58,790 bases of DNA from Pigoraptor vietnamica. Its lineage: Eukaryota; Opisthokonta; Filasterea. Positions 1-11,551 of this stretch are shown here, one piece after another (position 1 is the stretch's first letter; each line of letters opens with the position of its first letter). The notes beneath the pieces were generated by a model. That model did no database searches, was not told the DNA's origin, and saw only the letters and a program-made list of their open reading frames with translations. Both the position numbers and the translations under genes were made by a program. The stretch is from the NCBI GenBank assembly GCA_943704525.1, contig CALSCQ010003028.1:1-58790 (forward strand), in the 5' to 3' direction.

Positions 1-320
1 GGTGGGGGGGGGAGAGAGAGAGGGGGGGGAAGCCCAGCGTTTGCTGCTGACGCCTGGTAGCGCCAGAGTCCATTCAAGGGGGATCGCCCGTGTGTGCTAT
101 CTTTCGCCCAGTGCCGCTACAGTACCGGCATTCAAGCAGCGCTGAGGGCCGGCTGCCTGCCGGAGCAACGGCGCAAAGTTTGAGGGCCAGAATTCGACAT
201 ACCGGCAATATTGCGAGCGTAATGGTGGCGGGAGAATGGACAGACGTGCGATAAACTGACTCACGTGTATGCAAAGTACTCTGAAAGCATTGGTACTCTC
301 ATAAGAGCAGCAGGTGTTTT
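1..320. other. Left flank with no gene seen
   Basis: The first 30 or so bases are a G/GA-rich simple repeat. The rest has only short antisense frames with no recognisable protein. It lies downstream of the cyclophilin stop codon and probably holds its 3' UTR. Confidence 0.5.
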
Positions 321-1546
321 TCATAGCTGGCCGCAGTCTCCAATCACGACGGGTGTCGTCGGTTTGCCGTCCTTACTTCCACACGCCTCGATGCGCTTGA
401 CGACGTCCATGCCCTCAACCACTCTCCCAAACACCTACGACCGAGGTGAAGCAATATAAGAACATGTCGCACGGCCGTATCATTGACCCACTTGCACCAG
501 TAAAAGGGAAAATGGAGAACGCGCACCGTGTGTGTGGCAGTGTAAAAAGTACTCATTCGACTCCACCGACGATTCCCATTGAGGGAGCGCATGTTTCTAT
601 AGAAATGCGCCGTCGCAACCCACCACGTGCAGCCCGTCGAGTTGCTTCTGTGGGGCCGTCGTGATGAAGAATTGGGACGCGTTCGTGTTCTTGCCCGAGT
701 TTGCCATTGACACGACGCCCGCCTGGTCGTGCTTGAGCGAGAGACCGCCTTTCTCGTCGTTGAACTTGCGCCCGTAGATGCTGTCGCCCCCTGATCCATC
801 TCGCCGCACAATGTCTCCCCCTTGACACATGAACCCAGGCACTATCCTATGGAACGGAATTCCCTGCATGCACACGCCGCGCACGAATGCATGCACTCGA
901 TTGAGACGAGAGACAGAGGGAACTCCAGAGTGAGTGGGAAGACGGTTGACTAGAGAGAGAAGGAGAGAGTGAGGTGAAGACGGATGACTAGAGAGAGAAG
1001 GACTCCAGAGTGAGGGGAAGGCAACGTGGAGTAGATGCGAAATGGGTTCTGAATTGACACACGTGCCACCCACCTTGTAAGAGAGCGGCTTCCCACTCTC
1101 CTTCCCCTTGCCCTTCTCTCCAGTGCACAGACAACGGAAGTTTTCGGCGGTGTTTGGCGCGGCATCTGTGAGCAACTCGACCACGATTCGGCCAGCGCGC
1201 AGTGACGCGAGCGGCTCAAACTGCGCATCTCCTTTCCGCGACCACGACGGATCCGACGCATAGTACTCGCGTACAAGCGCCACTTCGTCTTGCGACAAAT
1301 CCTGAGTCAATCGTCACGATTCGTTAGAAGATGCATGCATGTGCCGAGTGTGGAAGCTGTGTTTGAGGCTTGAACGCAACACATCACGTGTGTCAGCCGT
1401 GCACCCACCGCAACACTCCTCGCTTGTATGCCGTACGACGACGCTGCTTCCCGCAAGAAGGCCTCTGCACGCTCGACGGCGGCTTGCGCAACAGCGTGCG
1501 GAGCCGCATCCCCTATATCGACATCAAGAAAAACGCGAACGGCCAT
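321..1546 (-). CDS. Cyclophilin-type peptidyl-prolyl cis-trans isomerase with an N-terminal insertion
   Basis: Four exons (1546-1409, 1301-1074, 863-624, 434-321) give 239 residues; all three introns are GT-AG and keep frame. Cyclophilins isomerise Xaa-Pro bonds and assist folding. [14 protein letters not shown] holds the catalytic Arg (R128, CypA Arg55) and the active-site Phe and Gln; [29 protein letters not shown] and the terminal GDCGQL are family hallmarks. The position of CypA Trp121 is Gln here (KQLDGLH), a change that weakens cyclosporin binding in known cyclophilins. The loop [13 protein letters not shown] resembles the divergent loop of CypD/Cyp40-like forms. Odd: about 65 extra residues separate strand 1 (VFLDVDIGD) from strand 2 (GRIVVELL), spread over exon 1 and the start of exon 2. 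There is no signal peptide, so the protein is probably cytosolic or nuclear. The start codon is the first ATG in frame with strand 1. The gene is head-to-head with THOC5. Confidence 0.9.
900..1020. repeat. Tandem repeat of about 40 bp inside cyclophilin intron 2
   Basis: About three imperfect copies of a unit that reads, on the coding strand, CTCACTCT, then a CT-rich run, then AGTC(A/T)(A/T)CCGTCTTC. It lies wholly inside the intron 1073-864 and supplies much of its pyrimidine content. Confidence 0.7.
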
Positions 1547-2506
1547 GTTTAAAAGGACGAGCTGTAGAATGTGCTTCGACGCAGCTAGCCCACTGGGCTT
1601 GTGCAACAACGAGAAAGCACTGAAGTTCTTCGCCTATTTTGTGTCGTTTGTTTTCGTACGGCTCGGTAAGACATTTTTTTTTTTTTTTTGGATGGGCGAT
1701 CGTCGCTCAGTGTTCGGCACGTGACTTCGCCTGTGTCAGCCAGTAATGGAAATCTTCATTTTGCGCTTCACTCTGCCGAAACCGAAGGACCATTCGCTGC
1801 CGTTACCGACGCCAGGCACACAAGAACACGACACTGCAACCTGCGAACTGGCATTAGAGTGAATTAGGGATCGATCAAAGCGACGGGAACGAAGGAGACG
1901 AATAGGGGACAGATGTCGGCTCGTGTGTGTGTGTGTATGTGTGTGGTGCGACGAGTGTTGGAGATGTGCGCCTCATTCAGAAAAACGTTCTCCGCATGGC
2001 AATTTCTCGGAATAATTCTAGAGCTGTAAGTTTTTTTTTTGTAATCACTGGCAATCTCCAACAGCCACACACACAGACACACACACACACAGCAACTGGC
2101 CCTGTTGCGTTCAATTCTCCCAAGAAGACACTTCAAGCGCGGCTCACCTCCAAACAGCTGTAAGGAACGGTCCGAGGCAACTGTGCTCCTTTTATGCTGG
2201 CAAACCCGTGGAGCCATGTGCGTGTTCCACTCCCGGATGCAAAACTTCATTGTCCTGTGCAAACTCTTCAATATGTGAATATTCAATCCGGGGTATTCCA
2301 AGGACACAACATGACCGATCAGCTGTAGCACTCGTTTTCCCCGCCATCCATCCAAACTCTGTCGTCGCCGCTCTCAAAAACGTGCACACAATTGCTGCCT
2401 TCAAGTGTGCTTCCACTGTCTGGCGTCTTATCTTTTTTCGTTCCCGTCCCCATCTTTCGGCGACTACTTGGGTGTGTGAGAGCGGCCGGTGCCCCACTCA
2501 GGCACC
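1547..2506. promoter_or_regulatory. Divergent intergenic region between cyclophilin and THOC5
   Basis: 960 bp between two start codons that face away from each other, so it should hold both promoters. A 14-15 base T run lies near 1673-1690, and short CA and TG runs near 1925-1945 and 2065-2092. A 163-codon minus-strand frame (2355-1864) has no recognised similarity and runs through the CA repeat; I do not call it a gene. Confidence 0.5.
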
Positions 2507-5418
2507 ATGTCGGCCATGGAGGGCGTTGAGGTCGCGCACGGCGGCACGCACTTTGAAGAGGCGTACGCGCGCAGCGTGACGAAGGAACTGCGGCATGCGC
2601 TGGAGCAGCTGCGGTCGCTGTGGCACAATGGTGGCAAGGTGTGTGTGTGGGCGCGCATTCTCGGTGCGAATTGAATTTGCAGCCAATACTGTCGATGTGA
2701 TTATCCATCTTTTTCTGACACGTTTTCATGGGTTTGTGCGCGCAGGGCGTGAACCAGGATGAAGTCGTTATGCGCTGTACGGTGTTACTGCTCGAACTCA
2801 AGCGCATTAACAGAGAGGCGGCGCTTTCCGGCAAGGCAAGTGTCACACGGCCGTTGATGGAAGACGTTTTTCATAGTGATCGTTCCTGAGTGTGTGTTGT
2901 GGGTGCGTTAGCGTGTTTGTGTCTGAGAGGCGCATGCTTATTCGCGTTCGTCTTCCACTCATCGTCTTCCACTCTGTCTGAGTTGCGTGCTTACACACAC
3001 ACGCGCATACACTCTTGTGTTGTTTGCGTGCGCGTTCTGCGGCACAGGCTATTGGCATGGACACGCAAGACACAAAGATGCGCATCGACGGCCTCAACCT
3101 TCACCTCCAAAACCTTCTCTACGAGCGCGACCATCTCTTGAAAGAGATCAAAAAGTGCCGCGATTTCAAGTCGCACGACCAGGAGATTGAGCTCGTCTCG
3201 GACGCCGACCTCGCCGCCATGCGCCCAGAGTCAGCCGCGCTCGAGGACCCGCACGCGGTGTGTGGCCGACCTTTGTTAATCTGCATGTCGAAAGTGGCAT
3301 TGAGTCTGTTGTCAGAGTGTTGTGATACGGAGGACCGGAATGTTTTCCATATTGTGTGCGTCGTTTCGTTGGATTCTGAACAGCCCCTTCTCCTCTCCTC
3401 CCCACAGCGCATGTTGGCGCGCCTGAGCCTTGAGCTCGAGGAGCGCAAGCGGCTGGGACAGGTGCTTTCGGAGCTGACAATGCGCAAGCACGACATGTCG
3501 GACGAGCTCTCGGCGCGCCGCAAGACGCTCGACGGCATCGGTGCTCATCTCGACGGCATTCTCAAGGCCAGCGCACCCCTCGCAGAGTTCCTGGGCAAGG
3601 GCGACGCACTCGCGCCGGTCGCGGGACACGCACCGCCGGGGACGTTCGCTGCGGCTGCATTGCTGCCTCGGCCTTTGTACGTCGTTCACGCGCACGCGTC
3701 AGCCTGCGGAAGCTCGTTTGGGTCGCCGGTGAGCGTGACGATTGTCGGCGACCTTGCCGAGGCGCGCGCGTTCAACGAGAACGCAGCAAACTCCGAGTCG
3801 CTGTGGCACAAGTCAGAAGAAGACGAGGACGAGGCCGATGGCGCGCAGGCAAAGCGCAGGCGGCGGCAGTCTCAGACGAGCGTTGTGAGCGAGCGGAAGA
3901 AGGCGCTCGTGGCACGGCACCCGCTCAGCGTGGAGGTCATCGTCGAGTGCGTCGAGAGCGTGACGGTGACGCTGCGCTTCGAGTACGTGCCGGCGATGTC
4001 TGTTGTGACGACGCATGCGTTTGCGCACGACCCCAAGGGGGCGACCGACCGCGCCAAGACGGCGCTGACGGGCGATTCGCTCCTCGTCGACCTCTATCCA
4101 GGCGATGCTGGCAACGTTGCGCCGAACGCGGCCGCCCACGTGCGAATGGATGCTGCGGGCGTGCGAGAGTTGGACCCCGCGACGCTGAAGGAGATGGGGA
4201 GGCCGTACCGGTGGGCGCAGTGGGTCGGTGGGCTGGACGCGCTCCCTCCGGCGGAGATGGCGGCGACGGATGCGCAGAGGGTGGACCTTCTCGCGTCGTC
4301 GCGGCACCACATCGCCTTGCTCTTTACTTTGTTGCAGCAGCGCGTCGCCGCTCGCATCGCGCTCTACGGTCTCGCCCAGAAGCTGCTTGCACGCTCAAAG
4401 GACGTCCCTCTGACGCCGTCCGCCGCCCGGCTGTTCAACCTGCGCCCGCTGTCGACCCTGTCGGACTTTAAGGAGATTTCGGGCGACGAATTCGATGCGG
4501 CGGCCAAGAAGACGGTTGGGGGTCCCGCGGGCCACTTTGCCGGCGTCGGCGGGGTGCGCTACTTCCGCGTGACATTTACGCGTGACGCCGGTGGGTGTTT
4601 GTTCTGTCGAACGGATCGTGAATCCACGCCTTGTATCTGTGATTCCTCGTTCCCCAATGTTTTGCGCTCGAGTTGTGCGTGCGCGGAGCCCGTTTTCTTG
4701 TTGACGACTTACAATTTTTTATTCGCCGTCCCGTCGGCAGCGTCCGTGTCGGCGGTCGTCGCCGTTCACCCCGCGTACCCCATCCAGCCGCCCGTGTTTC
4801 GCCTGTGGCTCTCGGAGCCGTTTGCGGCGGACACTGAGGCAGTGCGCGTGAGTGTTTCTTGTGTGCGGTTTGTTGGTGCGATGCTTTTTAAGGGGCCGCG
4901 CAAAGCTGTGTTGAAATATGTGCTCAACCTTTGTGATGTTTGCAGGGTATCGAGAAGGAGCTGAACGTCCACTACCGTGACGTCACTGTCCCCGGGGAAG
5001 AGGCGTCGCTGCTTGCGAACCAACTCCGCATGTTGCAGGTGGGTCACCCTGGGCTCCCTCGTGGCGCAGTGGTTTGTAGCTGTGCCCTCCCGAATGTTAT
5101 TCGCGCACGTTGCGTGACTCCATCTCATCTGTCCGTCTTCCCTTTCCTTTTTTTTAACGCAGATGTGTTTTGACATTTTGGTGGAGACTGAGAAGACCGA
5201 GGACTCCGCTGGGCGCATCTTCCTCCGAAAACACAAGTGGGTTGCGGTTGGGGTTGGGGTTAGAAGTGGGTGCGCGCACGTGGCGTTATCACGTTGCCAC
5301 TGTCAACGTGCGAGTGAAGTGCATTTGACACTGGCGTCTGCCTGTCACGTGCAGGGGCCGCGACCGCGCTCGGCCGTTCAAGTACAACCACATCCTCTCG
5401 TTCTTCGGACAGCGATGA
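2507..5418 (+). CDS. THOC5: THO complex subunit 5 (THOC5)
   Basis: Eight exons (2507-2638, 2746-2835, 3048-3257, 3408-4590, 4741-4847, 4946-5038, 5163-5236, 5355-5418) give 650 residues, against 683 in human. THOC5 is part of the nuclear THO/TREX complex that couples transcription to mRNA export. Diagnostic stretches are LHLQNLLYERDHLLKEI with KKCRDFKSHDQEIELVS near residues 83-120, the coiled-coil segment RLSLELEERKRLGQ, the late motif KELNVHYRDV, and a C-terminal exon ending RPFKYNHILSFFGQR that matches the human PFKYNH end. A basic cluster (KRRRRQ) mid-protein may be a nuclear signal. The start was chosen because exon 1 joins in frame and no upstream ATG does. Intron 2 has a GC donor. Its 3' end faces that of IFT140. 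Confidence 0.95.
2836..3047 (+). other. GC-AG intron in THOC5
   Basis: Exon 2 ends in AAG and the intron opens GCAAGT, the classic strong context of GC donors; the acceptor is CACAG before GCTATTGGC. This splice restores the conserved THOC5 reading frame, and nearby GT alternatives do not. Confidence 0.75.
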
Positions 5419-5680
5419 GCGCTTGGCTCCACTGCGCTGCAATGCGCTCCATTGTGACATATAAGAGACCTCGTTGCCCCACAGCGCAAAGTCAACCGCG
5501 TCTGTGTATTTACGCACGCGCAATAAGGCAGCACTGCCCGAAAAGGAACCGCGAAAACGAACAACAACAAGAAAAAAGAAACGCAAAAAAACACATGCAC
5601 AGCCATCATAATCAAAGCACCATCAACAACGCGTCAGACGTACGCGCGCACGAAACGCCAACTCGACGCACAGTGGCGCG

Positions 5681-8600
5681 TCATCGCTCATCGATGTCTT
5701 CGCCAATGTCGTCGTCGTCCTCGTAGCGGCGCGACGCCGTCGTCGGGCGCTGCTGCGGGGGCGGCTGCTGGTGCTGCGCGCGCGCGGGCTCCGCCTGCTT
5801 CTTGAGCGGGACGCCGACCTCGCGGTGAATCGCCTCGAGCGTGTGCACGTCGACGTAGTACGCCGCGTTGACATTGGGCAGGCGCTGCCTCATCGTCTCG
5901 AGGAGCGAGTAGGCGCGGCGGAAGTCCCCGCGGCTCGCCGCAAACTCGACGAGGAGGCCGTACACGTCGCCGCTTCGCACGGCCGACTCGAGGTCGGGCT
6001 CCTCGAGCAGCAGCTGGCACTGGCGGATCATCTCGTCGGGGTCGGTCGCGCCGAGCTTTCGGGCGGCGACAAACTTGTTGACGAGGTGGATGCGGTTCTG
6101 AAGTGAGGCAACGGCCGCCTCCTGCTCGGCGGGGTCGCGCATCTTCGCCTTGGTCATGCACTTGAACGCCTCCTTGAGCGCGCCGAGTGCCTTCTCGTAG
6201 TTTTGGTACTCGTCAATCTCGACCTGCGCGCACGCGTCGTAAAAGCCCGCGAGCGAATCCAAGGCGCGTCCCTTGGTGTAAAACCCGATAATGTTCTTCA
6301 TGATCTCCGGGTCGCTGCGCCAGTCGAGCGTCTGGAGGTAGTTGGCCGCCATGACGTAAATGTCCTTGTTGCGCGACACGCCCGCAAAGAACACAATCTT
6401 CTCCGTGTCCCCGGACTTGAGCAGCGCCTTCATCGCCTGCACCTTGTCGCCCGCCTGCGTGAACTTCTTGCACGCAAGGTGGTACGACCGCTGCTGCAAG
6501 CACGCGTCGCCGATGCGCATCAGCAGCCGCTGCCGCGTCGCAGAGTCCGCCTCCGTCTCCTTCCCTTCCTTCTGCGCCGACATGCGCTCGGCCATGTCCT
6601 CCGTGATCGGGATCGCGTGGTCCAGACACATGCCAATCGCCTCCTCAAACTTCTTCGCGACGAGCATCAGCTGCACGGCCTTCTCGTACTGTTGGTGCTC
6701 GATGAAGAACGCAGCGCACCGGTTCACCGTCTCCGGGTCCGTCCGCTCGTCCAGGTCCTCCGCAATCTGCCGGAGGGCGTCAAACTGCTGCGTGCGGAAG
6801 CACATGTCGAGCGCACGGGAGATCTCGCCGGCGCGGTGGTACAGCACGATGGCCTTGTCCGTCATGCCCTGCTTCGCCTCGTAGTAGCGCGCGGCGTCCA
6901 GCATGTCCTCGGGCTGCGCCTGGAGGGCGAGGTTGAGAATCTCGTGGTCCATTTGGTGCTCCTTTGCGATGCGGATGGCGTGGTTGAAGCAGCGCGCGCG
7001 TGCAAAGTAGCGCACGGCCTGCCGGAAATCCTCCTGCGCCTCGTACTGCTGCGCGAGGTGGTAGCACGCCAGCGGATCGTCCGTCTCGTTCGCGATCGCG
7101 TTGGCCTTCTCGAGGTTGCCGCAAAGACAGTACACGCGCACGACCGAGAGGTGGTCCCGCGCAGCCTCGTAAAACTGCATGGCCGTGTCCATCTCTCCCG
7201 CGCTCTCGGCAAACTGCGCCCACCACTTGCGGAGCTGCGCGTCGCTCGACCGGTTCACGTACGCCTCCAGCTCGACGGGGCGGTCGGCCAGCATCCGGGG
7301 CACCTCGAACCGGTGCGTCTCGGAGCGCTCGTACATGTCGATCGCGCGCGAGATCTCGCCGCACGCCTCGAGGAACTTGCCGTACGCGTAGCACGTCGTG
7401 CGGAGGTTGATGCGGTCGTTCTTGCTCGCAATCGCCAGCGCCTTCTCCCACTGCCCTCCGGCCTGGTAGAAGCGGTTCAGTAGGTCATACCGCTGGCACG
7501 CCATGTACAACCGCTCCGCCTCGTCCGGCATGCCCACGTGCACCGCGAGCGCCGCAACGCGTGCGTCGAGCTCGGGCTCCTTCATCGCCTCGCGCAGGGC
7601 CTTGGCGCCCGCAGCATTGCCCATGTGGCCGAGGCAGAGAGCGGCGACGTCGAGGCGCTTCGTCTTGACGCACATACGCGCCATGTTCTCCCACACGCTG
7701 CCGCTCTTGATGAGCTTGACCGCCTTGAACGCCTCGTCCATGTTGCCGACCGTCATGTGGAAGCTAAAGTCAACCATCGCGCTGCGCGTGCCGGCGTCGC
7801 AGTCCTCGAGCCCCACAAAATCGCGCATGGGACGCCCAACGATCAGGCGTTGACCCGGCTGCACATCGCCAGACGACCGCCGCGCGTAGAAGAGGAAGGG
7901 CACCTCGACGCCGACGAGGCAGTCCATCCCCTGCTCGATCCCAGGGCCCGGCTGCATGAACAGGCCGCCGGCATCGGGGGCCGCGAAGATGGTCGCGATT
8001 TCCGTGTCCATGAGGCCGGGGTGCAGCGGGCGCGCCTCGACGATGAGGACCTTGTGCTCGTGCGGGTCCCAGTAGTGTCGCACGGGATAGCGCGCCGACG
8101 TGCTAAAATCGTACGACAACACGCTATCAGACTCGACGTCCCACACGTGGATGCGCATGTCTGGCTGCCCGCTCGCCGCGCTCAGGGTCGCCTTGGTCGT
8201 GAGGATGCTCACGCGCGTGCCCGCGCAGTTGATGCGCGCAGAGACGACGCCGCCAACGCCCGTGACGGCCTCCAGGATGTTCTTGCCCACGGTGTGAGGG
8301 CGCACTTCGCGGCGCGACACGTCGTACACGCGAACAAACCCATGCGAGGTCGCGACGACAACGAATCCCTTGATCGCGTCGAGCGCAACGGGGTCCCCTT
8401 CCGCCTCGGACAGAGTGAGCGTCTGCTTCGGCGTGCCGTTGAACGTGCACACCTGCACCTTGCCGGCCTCCCCGATAAACACAGAGCCGTCGCACACGGC
8501 AATCGTCTGCGACGTCGACGCGAAAGAGCCGATCGGGCGCACAATCGGCGGCTCCTGCGCAAGCTCGAACGTCTCGACCTGCTTCCCGTTCCAGATGACG

Positions 8601-10988
8601 ACATTGTCGCGAGTGACGTACACCCCCTTGATGTGCATGTCCGACTTGACCTCGGCGTCCGTGGCAAACCCGTGCCGCTCGATCGCCAGCCGGCTGGGGG
8701 CCGTCTGGACAGCCCCCACCCCGTCCCGGAAGTGGTGCACCATCACGTGCTCGTCCAGGATCTTGACCGTGTCGTTGAGGTTGGCGGCGAGGAGGTTGCG
8801 GCGCGAGCCCCACGACACCTGCTTCACCACGCCGCCGACGTTCGACGGCGGGAGAAACTCCCAGCACGAGCGGCCGTCGTCGCGCGAGCCCGTCACGTCC
8901 CAGCTACGCGCGCGTCAGCCAACATCGCATCGATCAGTCGGATGAGCAAACCGACACACGTGGAGACAGGAGCATCAACGCTACGACACAAGCGCGCGTG
9001 ACCCCACGAGAGAGAGAAAGAGCAAAGGCAGACCCACCCAATGAACCGCCACATGACGACGTGGCCCTTGTCGGTGCCACCGGCAAGAATGCCCTTCATC
9101 GACGAATAGGCCGCCGACAGCACGCGGTCAGACTCCGTGAAACCGGTGTGCTGCGAGAGGGAGAGGTTGTAGTTGTCATCCCGCTCGAGGTCCCACACGC
9201 GGATCTTGCTCTCTCCGGACGCCGTCGCAAGCAGGCCCATGCCCGCCCAGATAATGTCCGTCGGATTCGGTCCCACGCTCAGCTTGACCTGCGGCAGAAG
9301 CGAAGGGCGGTGAGAATGTGCAAAACGCTATGTGCTGCACACGCACACAACACACGAGCGAAAGAAAGACGGCGTGACAGGAAGTCGCGCACGCACACGC
9401 ACACGCAAGCGCGGCGTACGCACCTCCATCACTTTGTAAGCCTTGCCGTCGCGGGGGACGAGGTGCTGCGAGAGCATCATAGACGTCGTCACGGCGAGCA
9501 CGGCGTCGCGGCCCTCGTAAAACAGCAGCTGCTGGATGGGATCGCCGACCATGAACGCCTCCACGCACTGCCCGCAGTCGTCCGCGAGATACACGATGCC
9601 CTTCTCGCCACCAAAGAAGAAGGGGGGACACTCGGCGGCCGGGAGCGGATTGCGACCGCCCGCCGCGCCGGCGAGACCGCCCACAGCGCCCTGCTGGTTG
9701 CGCTGCGCACGGCGCCAGTTCATGTCGCCGCTCGGTGGGTTATCGGGACCGTAGCGGGAAAACGCCGACGGGTCCGGGCCCAGTTGATTGCTGATCGTGT
9801 GCGCGCGAAGGTTAAGTGAGTTCGTTAGTGCAGTGGCCTTTTTGCATGGCCACCCCCCTCAACCCCAAACCACCTTCCCACGGAAATTCATCACGTAACA
9901 ATAGAGGGACAGAACTACGCACTTGAGGCTGTCGAGCTTGTCCGAGAGCAGCGCGCGGAACACGCAGTGCGTCATGGCGCCCGCCTTGCGGTAAGTGCAC
10001 ATGGAAGTGATGCGCCCACGCTGATCGGCACGCCACACGCCAACAACGCCCTCCTGCGCACGTGACAGCGGCGATGTGAGATCCGGATTTTTGAGAGGAG
10101 AAGAAGGAATAAAGCAGAACGGAAATGCGTAACACACGGCGAAACCATCGCCCTCAGCAATAGCACAAAGGGTTGAGACAGTAGTATCGCTTACAACGGA
10201 CAGATACGAAGTCCTTCAAAAAAGGACGGCTACCATGATCGCAGCAGCACCCACCTCGTCGCCCGAAATGAGCCGCGTGCCGGTCGAATTCCACTCGAGG
10301 AAGCGAATGCGGCCCTTGTGCAGGGAGACGTCCTCGTGCAGAAAGTGCTCGTGCTCGTTCCACAGGGAAATGGCGCCTGCGGTGCAAGTGGATGTGGGCG
10401 CTGAGTACTCGCATACGCAACACACGGCGTGTGCATCACAAACATTCTCGCACACACAACACACGAAACTTAAAACAAGCAATTCTTGTGTCTGATCCAC
10501 GCCTACGCACGTCAAAAGAGAGGAATCCGCAGAGGACGCAGGCGCAGTCAGGACGTCACCAACCCACCGGTCTCCCATCCCATCGCGAGCACCTTGCGGA
10601 GAGGGTGCCACTTGATGGCCGTCACGAGAAACGCGTTCGAAATGGACGCCGTCTCCACCAGCTCACCCTGAGCGACCCACCGACCACCAAATGTCAGGCG
10701 CAGTCCGTCGCTCATTATATATAATCACGCCCAAATCCAACTCTATCTGGAGCGTGCGCAAACTAAAGGTGCGCCAAGCGCAGAAGACAACGGCAGCGCA
10801 TCGAAGAATACGGATGGCCCAACTCGTACCTCGTCCAAGTAAAAGCGGATCGTGGAGCCCGACACGCCGGCGCGCTCCTCCTCCGACGCTACGGCAAGGA
10901 TGGGATAGTTGTTGTGCCACGCCATGTGCGTTGTGCGGCCTCCATCCCCCTCCGGGCGCTGGATCTTCGTGTCGAAGAAAAGCGCCAT
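5681..10988 (-). CDS. IFT140: Intraflagellar transport protein 140 (IFT-A subunit)
   Basis: Seven exons (10988-10830, 10667-10568, 10376-10255, 10053-9923, 9790-9424, 9288-9038, 8903-5681) give 1,450 residues, against 1,462 in human. IFT140 is a core subunit of the IFT-A complex for retrograde transport and cargo import in cilia. The N-terminus MALFFDTKIQRPEG and HMAWHNNYPILAVAS match IFT140; WD40 blades follow (GAISLWNEHEHF, RLISGDE, GVVGVWRADQRGRI, THCVFRALLS). The last exon codes the second propeller and then a long TPR-like alpha-solenoid from about residue 700, with units such as AAKKFEEAIGMCLDHAIPI and QQYEKAVQLMLVAKKFEEA. The C-terminus is acidic (YEDDDDIGEDIDER). Splice phases agree at every junction and the frame is intact, so a working cilium is likely. 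Head-to-head with the 11552 gene. Confidence 0.95.
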
Positions 10989-11551
10989 CTTTGCTCAAAG
11001 CGCACCCCCGGCGAGAACAGTGCAAGGGCCGTGCGCTTCAGAGCGCGCTTTTGTGGTCGACAAAGTGGGAGCCCCAAAGATCCGTCCGGCCTCTGACACT
11101 CGCAACGACGCACAATGCCACAACAGACGCGTGCGGGCGTGTGCTTCCCGCGCCCCTGAAAAAAAGCGCCGAGAGTGTGATCGCAACAATAAAGTGCGGC
11201 TACCCAACTCACAGTGCACATTCCATTCTGAAACATCGGCTGTTCAAACACAGCCTGACTGTTAGCGAGATCTCGGTTGTTTTCGATGTAAACAACGGCA
11301 GCGCACAGACGGTTCAGCAGCGCTCTCCTTTGTTTAGCACTTTCTTCCATCTCCTCGCTCTCTCCTCGCTCCCTCTCGAGGCACAACGCACACGCAATTG
11401 GGGTCTCTAACTATCGCGAGCATCCCTGTGTTTTTCGCTGGGCGTGCGTTGTGTGCCGTGTCACTTCACTTGCACAACCATGGCTGTGGACCGTCGACGC
11501 GCCGCATAGCGCCCACTGACGCTGCTACCGAGAGCAGCACGTTGTTTCAGA
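10989..11551. promoter_or_regulatory. Divergent promoter region between IFT140 and the 11552 gene
   Basis: 563 bp between opposed start codons. I recognise no protein and no clear TATA box. A pyrimidine-rich stretch lies near 11340-11385. Confidence 0.5.

Noticed and set aside
1864-2355. 163-codon minus-strand frame upstream of THOC5
   Set aside because: No recognisable motif; it runs through a CA repeat (CVCVCLCV) and no splice pattern extends it.
6203-9001. Long plus-strand frames opposite IFT140
   Set aside because: They are antisense shadows rich in Arg, Leu and His. The minus-strand frame is intact and matches IFT140 across its length.
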